Positions 41,552 to 50,981 of a stretch of DNA of 64,000 nt are shown in pieces. The translations under genes were made by a program, and so were the position numbers. Source of the stretch: Bordetella parapertussis (GTDB taxonomy: Bacteria; Pseudomonadota; Gammaproteobacteria; Burkholderiales; Burkholderiaceae_C); contig CAMBSK010000004.1 of the NCBI GenBank assembly GCA_945870575.1, forward strand, positions 46,401 through 110,400, read 5' to 3'. The notes under the pieces are model-generated. The model worked only from the letters and a program-made list of their open reading frames with translations, did not search any database and was not told where the DNA came from. How positions within the stretch are numbered: the stretch's first letter is position 1; the number at the start of each line of letters is the position of its first letter.

Positions 41552-43729
41552 ATGAGTCAAGACAAACAACATTTCGCCATACATAACATCACAGATTGGG
41601 AAAAGGCGGCCGCCAAGTCTGCCCCCGGCGGGGACTTGAACAAGTTGAACTGGGTGACACCCGACGGTATCACCGTCAAACCCTTGTACACGGCGCAAGA
41701 CACTGAAAGCTTGCCCTATACCGACACCTTGCCCGGCTTTGCGCCGTTTTTGCGGGGACCGCAGGCCAGCATGTATGCGGTGCGTCCCTGGACCATCAGG
41801 CAGTACGCCGGTTTTTCTACCGCGGAAGAGTCCAATGCGTTTTATCGCAAAGCCCTGGCTGCCGGTGGACAAGGCGTGTCGGTGGCTTTTGATCTGGCCA
41901 CCCACCGGGGTTATGACTCCGACCATCCGCGTGTGACTGGTGACGTGGGCAAGGCAGGCGTGGCCATCGATTCAGTCGAAGACATGAAGATTCTGTTCGA
42001 CCAGATTCCGCTAGACAAAGTGTCTGTGTCCATGACGATGAACGGTGCGGTGCTGCCGGTGCTCGCCGGTTATGTGGTGGCGGCGGAAGAGCAAGGCGTG
42101 TCGCAAGACCAGTTAAGCGGCACCATACAAAATGACATTCTCAAAGAATTCATGGTGCGCAACACCTATATTTATCCGCCCGAGCCCAGCATGCGTATCG
42201 TCGGCGACATCATTACTTACACAGCCGGGCACATGCCCAAATTCAACTCGATCAGCATCAGCGGCTACCACATGCAAGAAGCCGGTGCCAACCAGGCTTT
42301 GGAACTCGCATTGACACTGGCCGACGGTCAAGAGTACGTGCGCACCGCCATGAAGCAAGGACTGGATGTGGACGCGTTTGCCCCGCGTCTGTCTTTCTTC
42401 TGGGCCATAGGCATGAATTTCTATCTGGAAATCGCCAAGATGCGTGCCGCGCGTTTGCTATGGTGCCGCATCATGCAAGAGGTCGGAGCGAAAAATCCCA
42501 AGAGCCTGATGCTGCGCACGCATTGCCAGACATCCGGCTGGTCATTGACCGAACAAGACCCGTACAACAATATTGTGCGCACCACCATCGAAGCCATGGC
42601 CGCGGTGTTTGGCGGCACACAAAGTTTGCATACCAACAGTTTTGACGAAGCCATTGCGCTTCCCACCGAGTTTTCCTCGCGGATTGCCCGCAACACACAG
42701 CTCATCATTCAGGAAGAGACGCACATCACGAATGTGATTGACCCCTGGGCCGGCAGCTACATGATGGAAAAACTCACCCAGGACATGGCTGACGAGGCCT
42801 GGAAAATCATCGAAGAAGTCAACGCCATGGGCGGCATGACCAAAGCGGTGGGTTCGGGCTGGGCCAAGCTGAAAATTGAAGCGGCTGCTGCTGATAAACA
42901 GGCGCGTATCGATTCCGGCCAGGACGTGATCGTCGGCGTGAATAAGTACAAACTGCAAACTCAGGACGCGGTCGATGTGCGTGACATAGACAACGTCAAA
43001 GTACGCGACTCGCAGATCGAACGACTACACCGTATCAAAGCGGCACGCGACAACGCTGCCGTTGCCAAAGCATTGGATGCATTGACGCTGGCAGCGCAAG
43101 ACGGCAGCGGCAACTTGCTCGACTTGTCTATCCAAGCCGTGCGTTTGCGCGCGACCGTGGGGGAGATCAGCGATGCGCTGGAGAAGATTTTCGGCAGACA
43201 CCGCGCAGACACGCAAAAAATCAGCGGCGTGTATGCCGCCGCTTACGACGCGGGAGAGCACGAAGGAGACACCATGGAATACTGGAACGCCCTGAAAGCC
43301 GACATCGCCGCGTTTGCACAAAAGCAAGGCCGCCGTCCGCGCGTCATGATTTCAAAATTGGGTCAAGACGGACATGACCGTGGCGCCAAAGTGGTGGCAA
43401 CTGCATTCGCTGACCTGGGCTATGACGTGGACATCGGTCCGCTGTTTCAAACCCCCGAGGAGTGTGCCAGACAGGCGATTGAAAACGATGTGCACGCGGT
43501 CGGCGTGTCTACGTTGGCGGCTGGCCACAAAACGCTGGTACCCGCCATCATTGCCGAGTTGAAGAAACAAGGCGCTGACGACATCATTGTGTTCGTTGGC
43601 GGCGTCATTCCGCGCCAAGACTACGATTTCCTCTACCAGGCCGGTGTGAAGGGCATTTACGGCCCCGGTACGCCGATTCCTGTGAGCGCCAAGGATGTGC
43701 TTGACCAAATCACAAAGGCGCTATCGTAA
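41552..43729 (+). CDS. scpA: methylmalonyl-CoA mutase (B12-dependent)
   Basis: This enzyme interconverts methylmalonyl-CoA and succinyl-CoA in propionate catabolism. The 725-residue single-chain product has the TIM-barrel substrate domain ([20 protein letters not shown] with the active-site Tyr; [13 protein letters not shown]) and a C-terminal cobalamin domain with DGHDRG at residues 606-611, followed by [12 protein letters not shown] and FVGGVIP. It is followed by a toxin-antitoxin pair and then by its GTPase chaperone MeaB. The name mcmA or mutA would be equivalent. Confidence 0.97.
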   Translation: MSQDKQHFAIHNITDWEKAAAKSAPGGDLNKLNWVTPDGITVKPLYTAQDTESLPYTDTLPGFAPFLRGPQASMYAVRPWTIRQYAGFSTAEESNAFYRKALAAGGQGVSVAFDLATHRGYDSDHPRVTGDVGKAGVAIDSVEDMKILFDQIPLDKVSVSMTMNGAVLPVLAGYVVAAEEQGVSQDQLSGTIQNDILKEFMVRNTYIYPPEPSMRIVGDIITYTAGHMPKFNSISISGYHMQEAGANQALELALTLADGQEYVRTAMKQGLDVDAFAPRLSFFWAIGMNFYLEIAKMRAARLLWCRIMQEVGAKNPKSLMLRTHCQTSGWSLTEQDPYNNIVRTTIEAMAAVFGGTQSLHTNSFDEAIALPTEFSSRIARNTQLIIQEETHITNVIDPWAGSYMMEKLTQDMADEAWKIIEEVNAMGGMTKAVGSGWAKLKIEAAAADKQARIDSGQDVIVGVNKYKLQTQDAVDVRDIDNVKVRDSQIERLHRIKAARDNAAVAKALDALTLAAQDGSGNLLDLSIQAVRLRATVGEISDALEKIFGRHRADTQKISGVYAAAYDAGEHEGDTMEYWNALKADIAAFAQKQGRRPRVMISKLGQDGHDRGAKVVATAFADLGYDVDIGPLFQTPEECARQAIENDVHAVGVSTLAAGHKTLVPAIIAELKKQGADDIIVFVGGVIPRQDYDFLYQAGVKGIYGPGTPIPVSAKDVLDQITKALS

Positions 43730-43739
43730 AGTTTGCCTG

Positions 43740-43788
43740 TCTTTGATTTGGTATGTATCATTAGATATATATCATCGAGAGGTCCGCC
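43740..43788 (+). promoter_or_regulatory. vapB upstream region with AT-rich palindrome
   Basis: The 59-nt gap after the mutase holds the perfect palindrome GATATATATC (43764-43773), flanked by two TATCAT direct repeats (43756-43761 and 43770-43775). The ribosome-binding site GAGAGG lies 6 nt before the vapB ATG. Antitoxins of this type normally bind such sites to repress their own operon, so this is the likely operator; a TATATAT segment could double as -10. Confidence 0.45.
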
Positions 43789-44049
43789 ATGAGCTCAGCC
43801 ACCGATACCGCCAAAATTTTCACCACCGGGCGCAGCCAAGCCGTTCGCCTGCCCAAAGCCTACCGGTTTGACACCGCCGAGGTGTTCATTGAAAAGGTGG
43901 GCAACACCGTGATTCTTCGTCCCAAGCAAGACGAATCCATTGCCTGGGGCACGCGCCTGCAGTCCATTTTGAGCGGTTGGCAGGGTATGCCTGAGGAAAT
44001 CGAGCGTGATCACATCTTGCCGGTGGATGACATCGAAAGCCTTGACTGA
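43789..44049 (+). CDS. vapB: VapB-type antitoxin (AbrB/SpoVT fold)
   Basis: The 86-residue protein has the swapped-hairpin DNA-binding motif typical of VapB: AKIFTTGRSQAVRLPKAYRF then AEVFIEKVGNTVILRPK, with a C-terminal tail (SGWQGMPEEIERDHILPVDD) that would wrap the toxin. Its stop overlaps the toxin start by one base. The promoter side is AT-rich, unlike neighbouring genes. It most likely neutralises the PIN-domain toxin encoded next and represses the pair. Confidence 0.92.
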   Translation: MSSATDTAKIFTTGRSQAVRLPKAYRFDTAEVFIEKVGNTVILRPKQDESIAWGTRLQSILSGWQGMPEEIERDHILPVDDIESLD

Positions 44050-44468
44050 TGTCTTCTCTTTACCTGCTCGACACCAATATGGTGATCTACATTCAACGTG
44101 GCGTGCCCAGTGTGCTGTCGCGTTTGAACGAATTGGGGGCTGACCGCGTGGCGCTGTCTTCCATCGTTGCGGCCGAGTTGGCATATGGTGTTGAAAAAAG
44201 TGCGAACAAAGAACGCAACCGAAAGGTACTGTCGTTATTTTTGAGTGAAGTACGTGTGCTGCCGTGGACGCACGATGCCATGTGGCACTTTGCCCTGCAT
44301 CAACATGTACTGCGGCAATCAGGCCAAATGATTGGTGAATTAGACTTGCTCATTGCTTGCCAGGCCTTAGCCCTGGACGCTGTATGCGTGACCAACAATA
44401 CCCGCGAGTTTGAGCGGATTAAGGGTTTGAAATTGGAGAACTGGGTCAATCCAGGTAGTGTCAAATGA
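44049..44468 (+). CDS. vapC: VapC-type PIN-domain ribonuclease toxin
   Basis: The 139-residue protein has the PIN-domain acidic set: D8 in YLLDTNMVIY, E43 in VAAELAYGVEKS, D99 in GELDLLIACQALA, and the C-terminal TNNTREFERI. Such toxins cleave tRNA or rRNA when free of antitoxin. The gene overlaps vapB at one end, and its stop overlaps the meaB start as ATGA at the other, so the toxin is coupled into the propionate operon. All catalytic residues are present, so it should be active. Confidence 0.93.
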   Translation: MSSLYLLDTNMVIYIQRGVPSVLSRLNELGADRVALSSIVAAELAYGVEKSANKERNRKVLSLFLSEVRVLPWTHDAMWHFALHQHVLRQSGQMIGELDLLIACQALALDAVCVTNNTREFERIKGLKLENWVNPGSVK

Positions 44469-45466
44469 GCCCTGATTCATTGTTAAAAGACATGTTGAAC
44501 GGTACTGCTGCCACTCAGCGCCGCGCCATGGCCAAAGCCATCACGCTGCTGGAGTCGACGCTGCCGGATCACCGTGTACAGGCTGATGCCTTATTGACGC
44601 AATTGCTGCCGCACACAGGCCGAAGCTTGCGCATAGGTTTGAGCGGCGTGCCCGGTGTGGGCAAAAGCACGCTCATTGAAACGCTGGGACTGTGGCTGAT
44701 AGAGCGTGGCCACAAAGTCGCTGTGCTGGCAATTGATCCGTCGTCCAGCGTCTCCGGCGGTTCCATATTGGGTGACAAAACCCGCATGGAGCGTTTGTCG
44801 GTGCACCCTTCGGCATTTATACGACCCAGCCCCAGCAGCGGCACGCTCGGTGGTGTCGCCGAAAAAACCCGCGAATGCATGTTGGTGTGTGAAGCGGCGG
44901 GTTATGACATCGTGATTGTGGAAACCGTTGGTGTGGGTCAAAGCGAAACCGCGGTGGCCGGCATGACAGATATGTTTGTGCTGATGCAATTGCCCAATGC
45001 AGGCGATGATTTGCAGGCGATCAAAAAAGGCGTGATGGAACTGGCTGATCTGATACTGATAAACAAAGCTGATATTGATGAGAACGCTGCCACACGTGCG
45101 CAGTCTTTCATTCAAAGTGCGTTGCACTTGCTGGGTCACCATCCTTCAGACAGCACACCGGCCTGGCAGGCCGAGGTCATGCGACTGAGTGCATTGAACA
45201 GCTCGGGTTTGAATGAATTGTGGGAGAAGGTCATGCGTTTCCAACAATTGCAAACCGATGGCGGACGATGGCTACATCGTCGTCAAACCCAGGCCTTGAC
45301 CTGGATGAACGAGCGTATACAGTCAGGCTTGAAAGACGCTTTCACACAACACGCCGGCGTTGCCGCTGCGCTGTCGCACATGCAACAGGAAGTACTCGCA
45401 GGTCGCATCGCCGCATCCACGGCCGCACGACAATTGCTCGCGTTAGCATCCCGCCCTGATGCTTAA
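44465..45466 (+). CDS. meaB: methylmalonyl-CoA mutase-associated GTPase MeaB
   Basis: MeaB is a G3E GTPase that gates adenosylcobalamin loading into the mutase and protects it from inactivation. The 333-residue product has Walker A GVPGVGKSTLIETLG, LAIDPSSSVSGGSILGDKTR, VIVETVGVGQSETAVAGM and the NKAD nucleotide motif (LILINKADIDENA). It overlaps vapC by 4 nt. The C-terminal dimerisation helix is complete. The older annotation for this family is ArgK. Confidence 0.95.
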   Translation: MSPDSLLKDMLNGTAATQRRAMAKAITLLESTLPDHRVQADALLTQLLPHTGRSLRIGLSGVPGVGKSTLIETLGLWLIERGHKVAVLAIDPSSSVSGGSILGDKTRMERLSVHPSAFIRPSPSSGTLGGVAEKTRECMLVCEAAGYDIVIVETVGVGQSETAVAGMTDMFVLMQLPNAGDDLQAIKKGVMELADLILINKADIDENAATRAQSFIQSALHLLGHHPSDSTPAWQAEVMRLSALNSSGLNELWEKVMRFQQLQTDGGRWLHRRQTQALTWMNERIQSGLKDAFTQHAGVAAALSHMQQEVLAGRIAASTAARQLLALASRPDA

Positions 45467-45496
45467 AGCTGAAAAGAAAACCAAAGAGGATTTGAT

Positions 45497-47029
45497 ATGC
45501 AGGAAATCATTCATCAACTGGAAGAAAAGCGCGCAGCCGCTCGCATGGGGGGCGGCGAAAAACGCATTGCCGCCCAGCACAGCAAAGGCAAGCTGACCGC
45601 GCGTGAACGCCTTGAGGTGTTGCTGGATGAAGGCACGTTTGAAGAATGGGACATGTTTGTCGAGCACCGTTGCACGGACTTCGGCATGCAAGACAGCAAA
45701 ATTCCTGGCGATGGCGTGGTCACCGGTTACGGCATGATCAACGGACGGCTGGTGTTTGTGTACAGCCAAGATTTCACTGTCTATGGTGGCGCACTCTCAG
45801 AGAGTCACGCAGAAAAAATCTGCAAGATCATGGACCAGGCCATGAAAGTCGGCGCGCCTGTGATCGGCTTGAACGACTCGGGTGGTGCACGTATTCAAGA
45901 AGGTGTGGCGTCTCTGGGCGGTTATGCCGAAGTGTTTCAGCGCAATGTCATGGCCAGCGGTGTGGTGCCGCAGATCAGCATGATCATGGGCCCGTCAGCA
46001 GGCGGCGCGGTGTATTCACCTGCGTTGACCGATTTCATCTTCATGGTCAAAGACAGCTCGTACATGTTTGTCACCGGACCGGATGTGGTGAAAACCGTCA
46101 CGCACGAAGAGGTGAGTGCCGAAGAGTTGGGCGGCGCCGTCACCCACACCACCAAAAGCGGTGTCGCTGATCTGGCATTCAACAACGATGTCGAAGCCTT
46201 GTTGATGCTGCGTCGTTTGTACAACTACCTGCCTTTGAACAACCGCGAAAAACCACCGGTGCGCCCCAGCGGCGACCCGACCGAGCGCATGGACATGAGT
46301 TTGGACACGCTGGTGCCGGACAACCCCAACACGCCTTACGACATGAAAGAGTTGATCCTCAAAACCGTGGACGACGGCGACTTCTTCGAATTGCAACCCG
46401 AGTACGCGAAAAACATACTCATCGGTTTTGCCCGCATGGCCGGACAAACTGTGGGCATCGTCGCCAACCAGCCGCTGGTGCTGGCCGGTTGTTTGGATAT
46501 CAAGAGCTCCATCAAAGCAGGGCGTTTTGTGCGTTTTTGCGATGCGTTCAATATTCCTGTCATCACCTTTGTCGACGTGCCAGGTTTCATGCCGGGCACA
46601 TCGCAAGAGTTCGGCGGCATCATCAAACACGGTGCCAAATTGTTGTACGCCTACGCAGAGTGCACCGTGCCGAAAATCACCGTCATCACGCGCAAGGCCT
46701 ACGGCGGTGCCTACGACGTGATGGCTTCCAAGCATTTGCGTGGCGATGTGAATTTCGCCTGGCCACACGCAGAAATTGCAGTCATGGGTGCCAAGGGCGC
46801 GGTGGAAATCATCTTCCGCGAAGACAAAGGGAACCCGGAAAAACTCGCGGCCAAAGAAGCCGAGTACAAAGCCCGTTTTGCCAATCCTTTTGTCGCCGGT
46901 GCACGCGGCTTTATCGACGACGTCATATTGCCTAGCGAAACCCGCAAACGCATTTGCCGTTCATTGGTGATGTTGAAAGATAAAAAAGTTGAGAACCCGT
47001 GGCGCAAGCACGGCAATATTCCGCTGTGA
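45497..47029 (+). CDS. pccB: propionyl-CoA carboxylase beta subunit (carboxyltransferase)
   Basis: PccB moves the carboxyl group from biotin to propionyl-CoA, forming methylmalonyl-CoA. The 510-residue product has two crotonase-fold halves: the CoA-binding [19 protein letters not shown] and [19 protein letters not shown], then [24 protein letters not shown] and the C-terminal [15 protein letters not shown]. The upstream AAAGAGG is a good ribosome-binding site. It is followed by pccA. Acetyl-CoA use cannot be excluded but context favours propionyl-CoA. Confidence 0.95.
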   Translation: MQEIIHQLEEKRAAARMGGGEKRIAAQHSKGKLTARERLEVLLDEGTFEEWDMFVEHRCTDFGMQDSKIPGDGVVTGYGMINGRLVFVYSQDFTVYGGALSESHAEKICKIMDQAMKVGAPVIGLNDSGGARIQEGVASLGGYAEVFQRNVMASGVVPQISMIMGPSAGGAVYSPALTDFIFMVKDSSYMFVTGPDVVKTVTHEEVSAEELGGAVTHTTKSGVADLAFNNDVEALLMLRRLYNYLPLNNREKPPVRPSGDPTERMDMSLDTLVPDNPNTPYDMKELILKTVDDGDFFELQPEYAKNILIGFARMAGQTVGIVANQPLVLAGCLDIKSSIKAGRFVRFCDAFNIPVITFVDVPGFMPGTSQEFGGIIKHGAKLLYAYAECTVPKITVITRKAYGGAYDVMASKHLRGDVNFAWPHAEIAVMGAKGAVEIIFREDKGNPEKLAAKEAEYKARFANPFVAGARGFIDDVILPSETRKRICRSLVMLKDKKVENPWRKHGNIPL

Positions 47030-47049
47030 AGAATGCGTTGGAGAAAATG

Positions 47050-49095
47050 ATGTTTACAAAAATACTAATCGCTAATCGCGGAGAGATCGCCTGCCGCGTC
47101 ATCGCCACCGCCCGCCGCATGGGCATTGCCACCGTCGCCGTTTACTCTGAAGCAGACCGCAATGCGCGCTTTGTGGCGCTGGCTGACGAAGCCGTGCACA
47201 TCGGCCCGGCGGCCAGCCGTGAAAGTTATTTGGTGGCAGACAAAATCATTGCAGCAGCCAAACAAACCGGCGCACAGGCTATTCACCCGGGCTACGGTTT
47301 TTTGAGTGAAAACGAAGATTTCGCCAAACGCTGCGAAGAGCAAGGCATCATCTTCATCGGCCCCAAGCACGAAGCCATCGCGGCCATGGGCGACAAGATT
47401 GCCTCCAAGAAATTGGCTGCACTCGCCAATGTCAACACCATTCCTGGTGTGAACGAAGCCATCGAAACACCGGAGAAAGCGGTTGAGATCGCCAAGAGCA
47501 TTGGTTATCCGGTGATGATCAAGGCCTCGGCCGGCGGTGGTGGCAAAGGTTTGCGTGTGGCCTATAACGACAAGGAAGCGCACGAGGGCTTTACCTCTTG
47601 CCGCAACGAGGCGCGCAACAGTTTCGGCGATGACCGAGTGTTCATAGAAAAATTTGTCGAAGAACCGCGCCATATTGAAATTCAATTGTTGGGAGACGCG
47701 CACGGCAACGTGGTGTTTTTGAACGAACGCGAATGTTCCATTCAACGCCGGCACCAAAAAGTGATTGAAGAAGCACCGTCGCCATTCATCAGCGACGAAA
47801 CGCGTGCCGCCATGGGAGCGCAAGCCGTGGCCTTGGCCAAGGCGGTGAAATACCAAAGCGCGGGTACTGTGGAGTTTGTGGTCGGCAAAGACCAGAGTTT
47901 TTATTTCCTAGAGATGAACACGCGTTTGCAGGTGGAACACCCTGTGACCGAATGCATCACCGGACTTGATCTGGTCGAGTGGATGATCCGCGTCGCTGCC
48001 GGTGAAAAACTGCCATTCGCGCAAGCTGATATTCAGCGCAACGGCTGGGCCATCGAGTGCCGCATCAACGCCGAAGACCCGTTCCGTAATTTCCTGCCGT
48101 CCACTGGGCGCTTGACTCGCTTTAAGCCGCCTGAGCAAACCATGGTGCAAGCCGACACCAGCAAATTGATGGGTGTGCGTGTGGACACCGGTGTGCAAGA
48201 GGGCGGTGAAATTTACATGCACTACGACTCCATGATCGCCAAGCTGATCGTGCACGGACGCGACCGCAACGATGCGATTGCCAAAATGCGCGAAGCTTTG
48301 AACGGTTTTGTGATTCGTGGCATCAGCTCGAATATTCCGTTTCAGGCCGCGCTGCTGGCGCATCCGGATTTTGTCAGCGGCGACTTCAACACCGGCTTTA
48401 TTGCCGAGCATTTCGGCAAAGGTTTTCATGCTGAAGACGTGCCGCACGCCGACAAGGATTTTTTGGTTGCATTGGCGGCTTTTGTGCGCCGCAAATCGCG
48501 CGAGCGTGCAGCCTCGCTCAGCGGCCAGTTGCCCGGCTATGACGTTAAAGTGGGACAAAAATACGCCGTCATCACTTTAGACGCTAAAGGCGAACATGAG
48601 TTCACTGAAGTTGAAGTTGATGATGCTGGCGGAAGAGGAACCGCAGTCATCAAAGTCAACGGTAAAAACTACGCCATACACAGTACGTCTCGTTTGAACG
48701 ATATTGCCATTGAAGGTACGGTCAACGGCCAACCTTTCACAGCGCAGGTCGAACGCGGTTCCGCCAAAAACCCGTTGGTGTTGCAGGTGCAGCACCATGG
48801 CCGGCGCATCGACGCCCTGGTGGTGTCACCACGCATGGCCGAGTTGTATCGCCAGATGCCTTTCAAAGCGCCGCCGGACTTGAGCCGTTTTGTCCTCTCC
48901 CCCATGCCTGGTCTTTTGGTGGATGTGGCTGTGACTGTCGGACAAAAAGTGCAGGCTGGTGAGCGCGTGGCTGTCATCGAAGCCATGAAAATGGAAAACG
49001 TGTTGTTCGCGGCGCAAGACGGCGTGGTTAAGAGCGTGATGGCTGCCAAAGGCGAGTCGTTGACGGTTGATCAGGTGATTGTGGAGTTCCAATAA
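47050..49095 (+). CDS. pccA: propionyl-CoA carboxylase alpha subunit (biotin carboxylase + BCCP)
   Basis: PccA carboxylates its own biotin using ATP and bicarbonate. The 681-residue product has the biotin carboxylase domain (KILIANRGEIACRVIATARR, the ATP-grasp loop KASAGGGGKGLRVAY, EMNTRLQVEHPVTE), a linker BT domain and a C-terminal biotinyl domain with the biotinylated lysine (about K647) in VIEAMKMENVLF. The ATG at 47050 is preferred because GGAG lies 6 nt upstream. A MazEF-like pair follows 67 nt later. Confidence 0.96.
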   Translation: MFTKILIANRGEIACRVIATARRMGIATVAVYSEADRNARFVALADEAVHIGPAASRESYLVADKIIAAAKQTGAQAIHPGYGFLSENEDFAKRCEEQGIIFIGPKHEAIAAMGDKIASKKLAALANVNTIPGVNEAIETPEKAVEIAKSIGYPVMIKASAGGGGKGLRVAYNDKEAHEGFTSCRNEARNSFGDDRVFIEKFVEEPRHIEIQLLGDAHGNVVFLNERECSIQRRHQKVIEEAPSPFISDETRAAMGAQAVALAKAVKYQSAGTVEFVVGKDQSFYFLEMNTRLQVEHPVTECITGLDLVEWMIRVAAGEKLPFAQADIQRNGWAIECRINAEDPFRNFLPSTGRLTRFKPPEQTMVQADTSKLMGVRVDTGVQEGGEIYMHYDSMIAKLIVHGRDRNDAIAKMREALNGFVIRGISSNIPFQAALLAHPDFVSGDFNTGFIAEHFGKGFHAEDVPHADKDFLVALAAFVRRKSRERAASLSGQLPGYDVKVGQKYAVITLDAKGEHEFTEVEVDDAGGRGTAVIKVNGKNYAIHSTSRLNDIAIEGTVNGQPFTAQVERGSAKNPLVLQVQHHGRRIDALVVSPRMAELYRQMPFKAPPDLSRFVLSPMPGLLVDVAVTVGQKVQAGERVAVIEAMKMENVLFAAQDGVVKSVMAAKGESLTVDQVIVEFQ

Positions 49096-49108
49096 GCGAT
49101 TAAAAACT

Positions 49109-49152
49109 TGTTGCATGTAACATTGAGCTTTGATAAGCTGTTGCATGTAACA
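49109..49152 (+). promoter_or_regulatory. twin near-palindromic operator of the MazEF-like module
   Basis: TGTTGCATGTAACA occurs twice, at 49109-49122 and 49139-49152, exactly 30 bp apart. Each copy is a near-palindrome (TGTT…AACA arms around CATG), and the second ends directly at the AAGGAG ribosome-binding site of the antitoxin gene. Two identical sites on the same helix face are typical for cooperative autorepression by an antitoxin or toxin-antitoxin complex. They are not found elsewhere that I noticed. Confidence 0.7.
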
Positions 49153-49162
49153 AGGAGATTTC

Positions 49163-49384
49163 ATGGTTGCTGTCAACATTCGGGTTCAAAAACACCGCGA
49201 CGCTTTACGCCAAGCGGGTCTTCGTCCTGTGCAAATTTGGGTCCCTGACACACGTCCCACAGAATTTGCACAAGAGTGCGAGCGCCAAGTCAAGCTGGTG
49301 GCTAGAGCCGATCAAGTTGATGCCCAAGCGCTGGACGCGCTGATGAATGAAAGCTTGGCCGACACAGAGGGCTGGACGGCCTGA
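49163..49384 (+). CDS. antitoxin MazE family (DUF3018-like)
   Basis: The 73-residue protein (NIRVQKHRDALRQAGLRPVQ then WVPDTRPTEFAQECERQ) matches the short antitoxins of the DUF3018/MazE type that precede PemK/MazF toxins; it has a basic N-terminal part likely to bind DNA and an acidic C-terminus (MNESLADTEGW) likely to bind the toxin. AAGGAG lies 6 nt before the ATG. Its stop overlaps the toxin start (TGATG). Confidence 0.85.
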   Translation: MVAVNIRVQKHRDALRQAGLRPVQIWVPDTRPTEFAQECERQVKLVARADQVDAQALDALMNESLADTEGWTA

Positions 49385-49710
49385 TGCAGCGCGGGGATTT
49401 GGTGTCAGTTGCCATACAGGGTGACTTTGGCAAACCCAGACCAGCGTTGGTGATTCAGTCGCCGCTTTTTGCGAACCACACGAGCGTCACTGTCTTGCTC
49501 ACGACCAGCACCTTGGTTGATGCGCCGCTGATGCGGGTAACGGTGCAAGCCTCTGCAAGCAATGGCTTGGAGAAAACATCCCAAATCATGATCGACAAGG
49601 CCATGACGCTCAAGCGCGAAAAAATCGGACCTGTGTTGGGGTGTGTGAATTCAGATGAGTTAACTCAAGTCGAGCGTGGCTTGGCTGTATTTTTGGGAAT
49701 CGCCAAATGA
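49384..49710 (+). CDS. MazF/PemK-type endoribonuclease toxin
   Basis: The 108-residue protein has the PemK/MazF fold: MQRGDLVSVAIQGDFGKPRPALVIQS with the conserved Arg-Pro-Ala-Leu-Val strand, VTVLLTTSTL, the QIMIDKAMTLKREKIG segment with the Asp-Lys pair and an LAVFLGIAK C-terminus. Such toxins cleave mRNA. It forms a bicistron with the upstream antitoxin gene and lies between pccA and the epimerase gene. No truncation or frameshift is seen. Confidence 0.92.
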   Translation: MQRGDLVSVAIQGDFGKPRPALVIQSPLFANHTSVTVLLTTSTLVDAPLMRVTVQASASNGLEKTSQIMIDKAMTLKREKIGPVLGCVNSDELTQVERGLAVFLGIAK

Positions 49711-49756
49711 AACTTGCACGCTTGCCGTTTTCAATGAATAAACCTAGGACACGCAC

Positions 49757-50257
49757 ATGATCAACAGCAACCAAACCACGCGCCCCTTCAAAGTTTTAGG
49801 CATCCAGCAAATCGCCATTGGTGCAACAGACAAAAAAGCCTTGCAAAAACTTTGGGTGGAGTTATTCGGTTTACAAGTGACCGGGCAATTTTCTTCAGAG
49901 CGCGAAAACGTGGACGAAGACATTTGCGCCATCGGCAGCGGCCCTTTCAAGGTCGAAGTGGATTTGATGCAGCCCTTGGACCTAGAGAAAAAACCGGCGG
50001 TGCACACCACGCCTTTGAACCACATCGGCTTATGGATAGACAAACTGCCCGAGGCGGTGGAGTGGCTGACGGCACAAGGTTTGCGCTTCGCGCCCGGTGG
50101 TATCCGCAAAGGCGCGGCAGGCTTTGATATTTGCTTTGTGCACCCCAAAGGCAATGAGGAATTTCCCATCAGCGGCGAAGGCGTGTTGATTGAACTGGTG
50201 CAAGCGCCGCCTGAAGTGGTTAATGCGTTTGCGGCGTTGTCAGCGAACGCTCATTGA
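49757..50257 (+). CDS. mce: methylmalonyl-CoA epimerase
   Basis: The epimerase interconverts (S)- and (R)-methylmalonyl-CoA between PccAB and the mutase. The 166-residue VOC protein has [19 protein letters not shown], the paired metal sites (Glu in [10 protein letters not shown], His in PLNHIGLWI, Glu in [10 protein letters not shown]) and the internal two-module symmetry. The ATG at 49757 is the first start after the toxin gene. Its position at the end of the propionate locus strengthens the call. Confidence 0.88.
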   Translation: MINSNQTTRPFKVLGIQQIAIGATDKKALQKLWVELFGLQVTGQFSSERENVDEDICAIGSGPFKVEVDLMQPLDLEKKPAVHTTPLNHIGLWIDKLPEAVEWLTAQGLRFAPGGIRKGAAGFDICFVHPKGNEEFPISGEGVLIELVQAPPEVVNAFAALSANAH

Positions 50258-50382
50258 GTTGACTTCTGCGAGATATCCCCTGAGCAGACAGTGTCAGACA
50301 GATAAATATGACACCTATGTTGTTCAATTGGGCTTGTTTTTGTTTACACACATGCCGCACGCCAAACGCTGTGCAACTGACT

Positions 50383-50976
50383 TCAATCCTCTGAAGCGCT
50401 GTTTTTTTCTTTGGCGCGCGCCAGTGCGGCCTGTACCCGGCTTTGTTTGTGCATTTCAGGCAGACTAGGCGCAGCGACGACAGGCGCAGACAAACGCGCT
50501 TGCCTGGCCGCATACCGCTGCTGGGCTTGTTCAGCAGCTGATGCAGACCAGGCATCCCAGCCGCTGGCCTCACCGCTGACATTTTCCAGCAGCATGCAAT
50601 CAACAGGGCAAACCGGCAGGCAGAGTTCACAGCCTGTGCACTCTGACTCAATGACGGTGTGCATGCGTTTGTGCGTGCCAATGATGGCGTCCACCGGGCA
50701 GGCCTCAATGCACAAGGTGCAGCCTATGCACCAGTTCTCATCAATCCACACCACGCTTCGCGGGGCTTGCACACCGTTATTCGGGTTAAGAGGAAGATAG
50801 GCCCGAGAGGTCACCACAGCTAAACGATGTATGCCTTCATCGCCGCCGGGCGGGCATTGGTTGATAGCCGCTTCACCGCTGGCGATGGCATCTGCATAGG
50901 CCGCGCAATCGGGGTAGCCGCAACGCGTACATTGCGTCTGCGGCAAAACCTCCAGAATGCGCAATGAAAGCGTCAC
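50383..50976 (-). CDS. rnfB: RnfB-like electron transport ferredoxin
   Basis: The 197-residue protein has an N-terminal [4Fe-4S] domain of the Fe-S type ([15 protein letters not shown] plus a later Cys in INQCPPGG) and two [4Fe-4S] ferredoxin motifs ([16 protein letters not shown] and [16 protein letters not shown]), the RnfB pattern, without the N-terminal membrane helix of canonical RnfB. The C-terminal tail is Ala/Arg-rich. The start is GTG at 50976. It appears without other rnf genes, as is common in betaproteobacteria; its electron partner is unknown. Confidence 0.88.
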   Translation of the reverse strand: MTLSLRILEVLPQTQCTRCGYPDCAAYADAIASGEAAINQCPPGGDEGIHRLAVVTSRAYLPLNPNNGVQAPRSVVWIDENWCIGCTLCIEACPVDAIIGTHKRMHTVIESECTGCELCLPVCPVDCMLLENVSGEASGWDAWSASAAEQAQQRYAARQARLSAPVVAAPSLPEMHKQSRVQAALARAKEKNSASED

Positions 50977-50981
50977 TGCAT

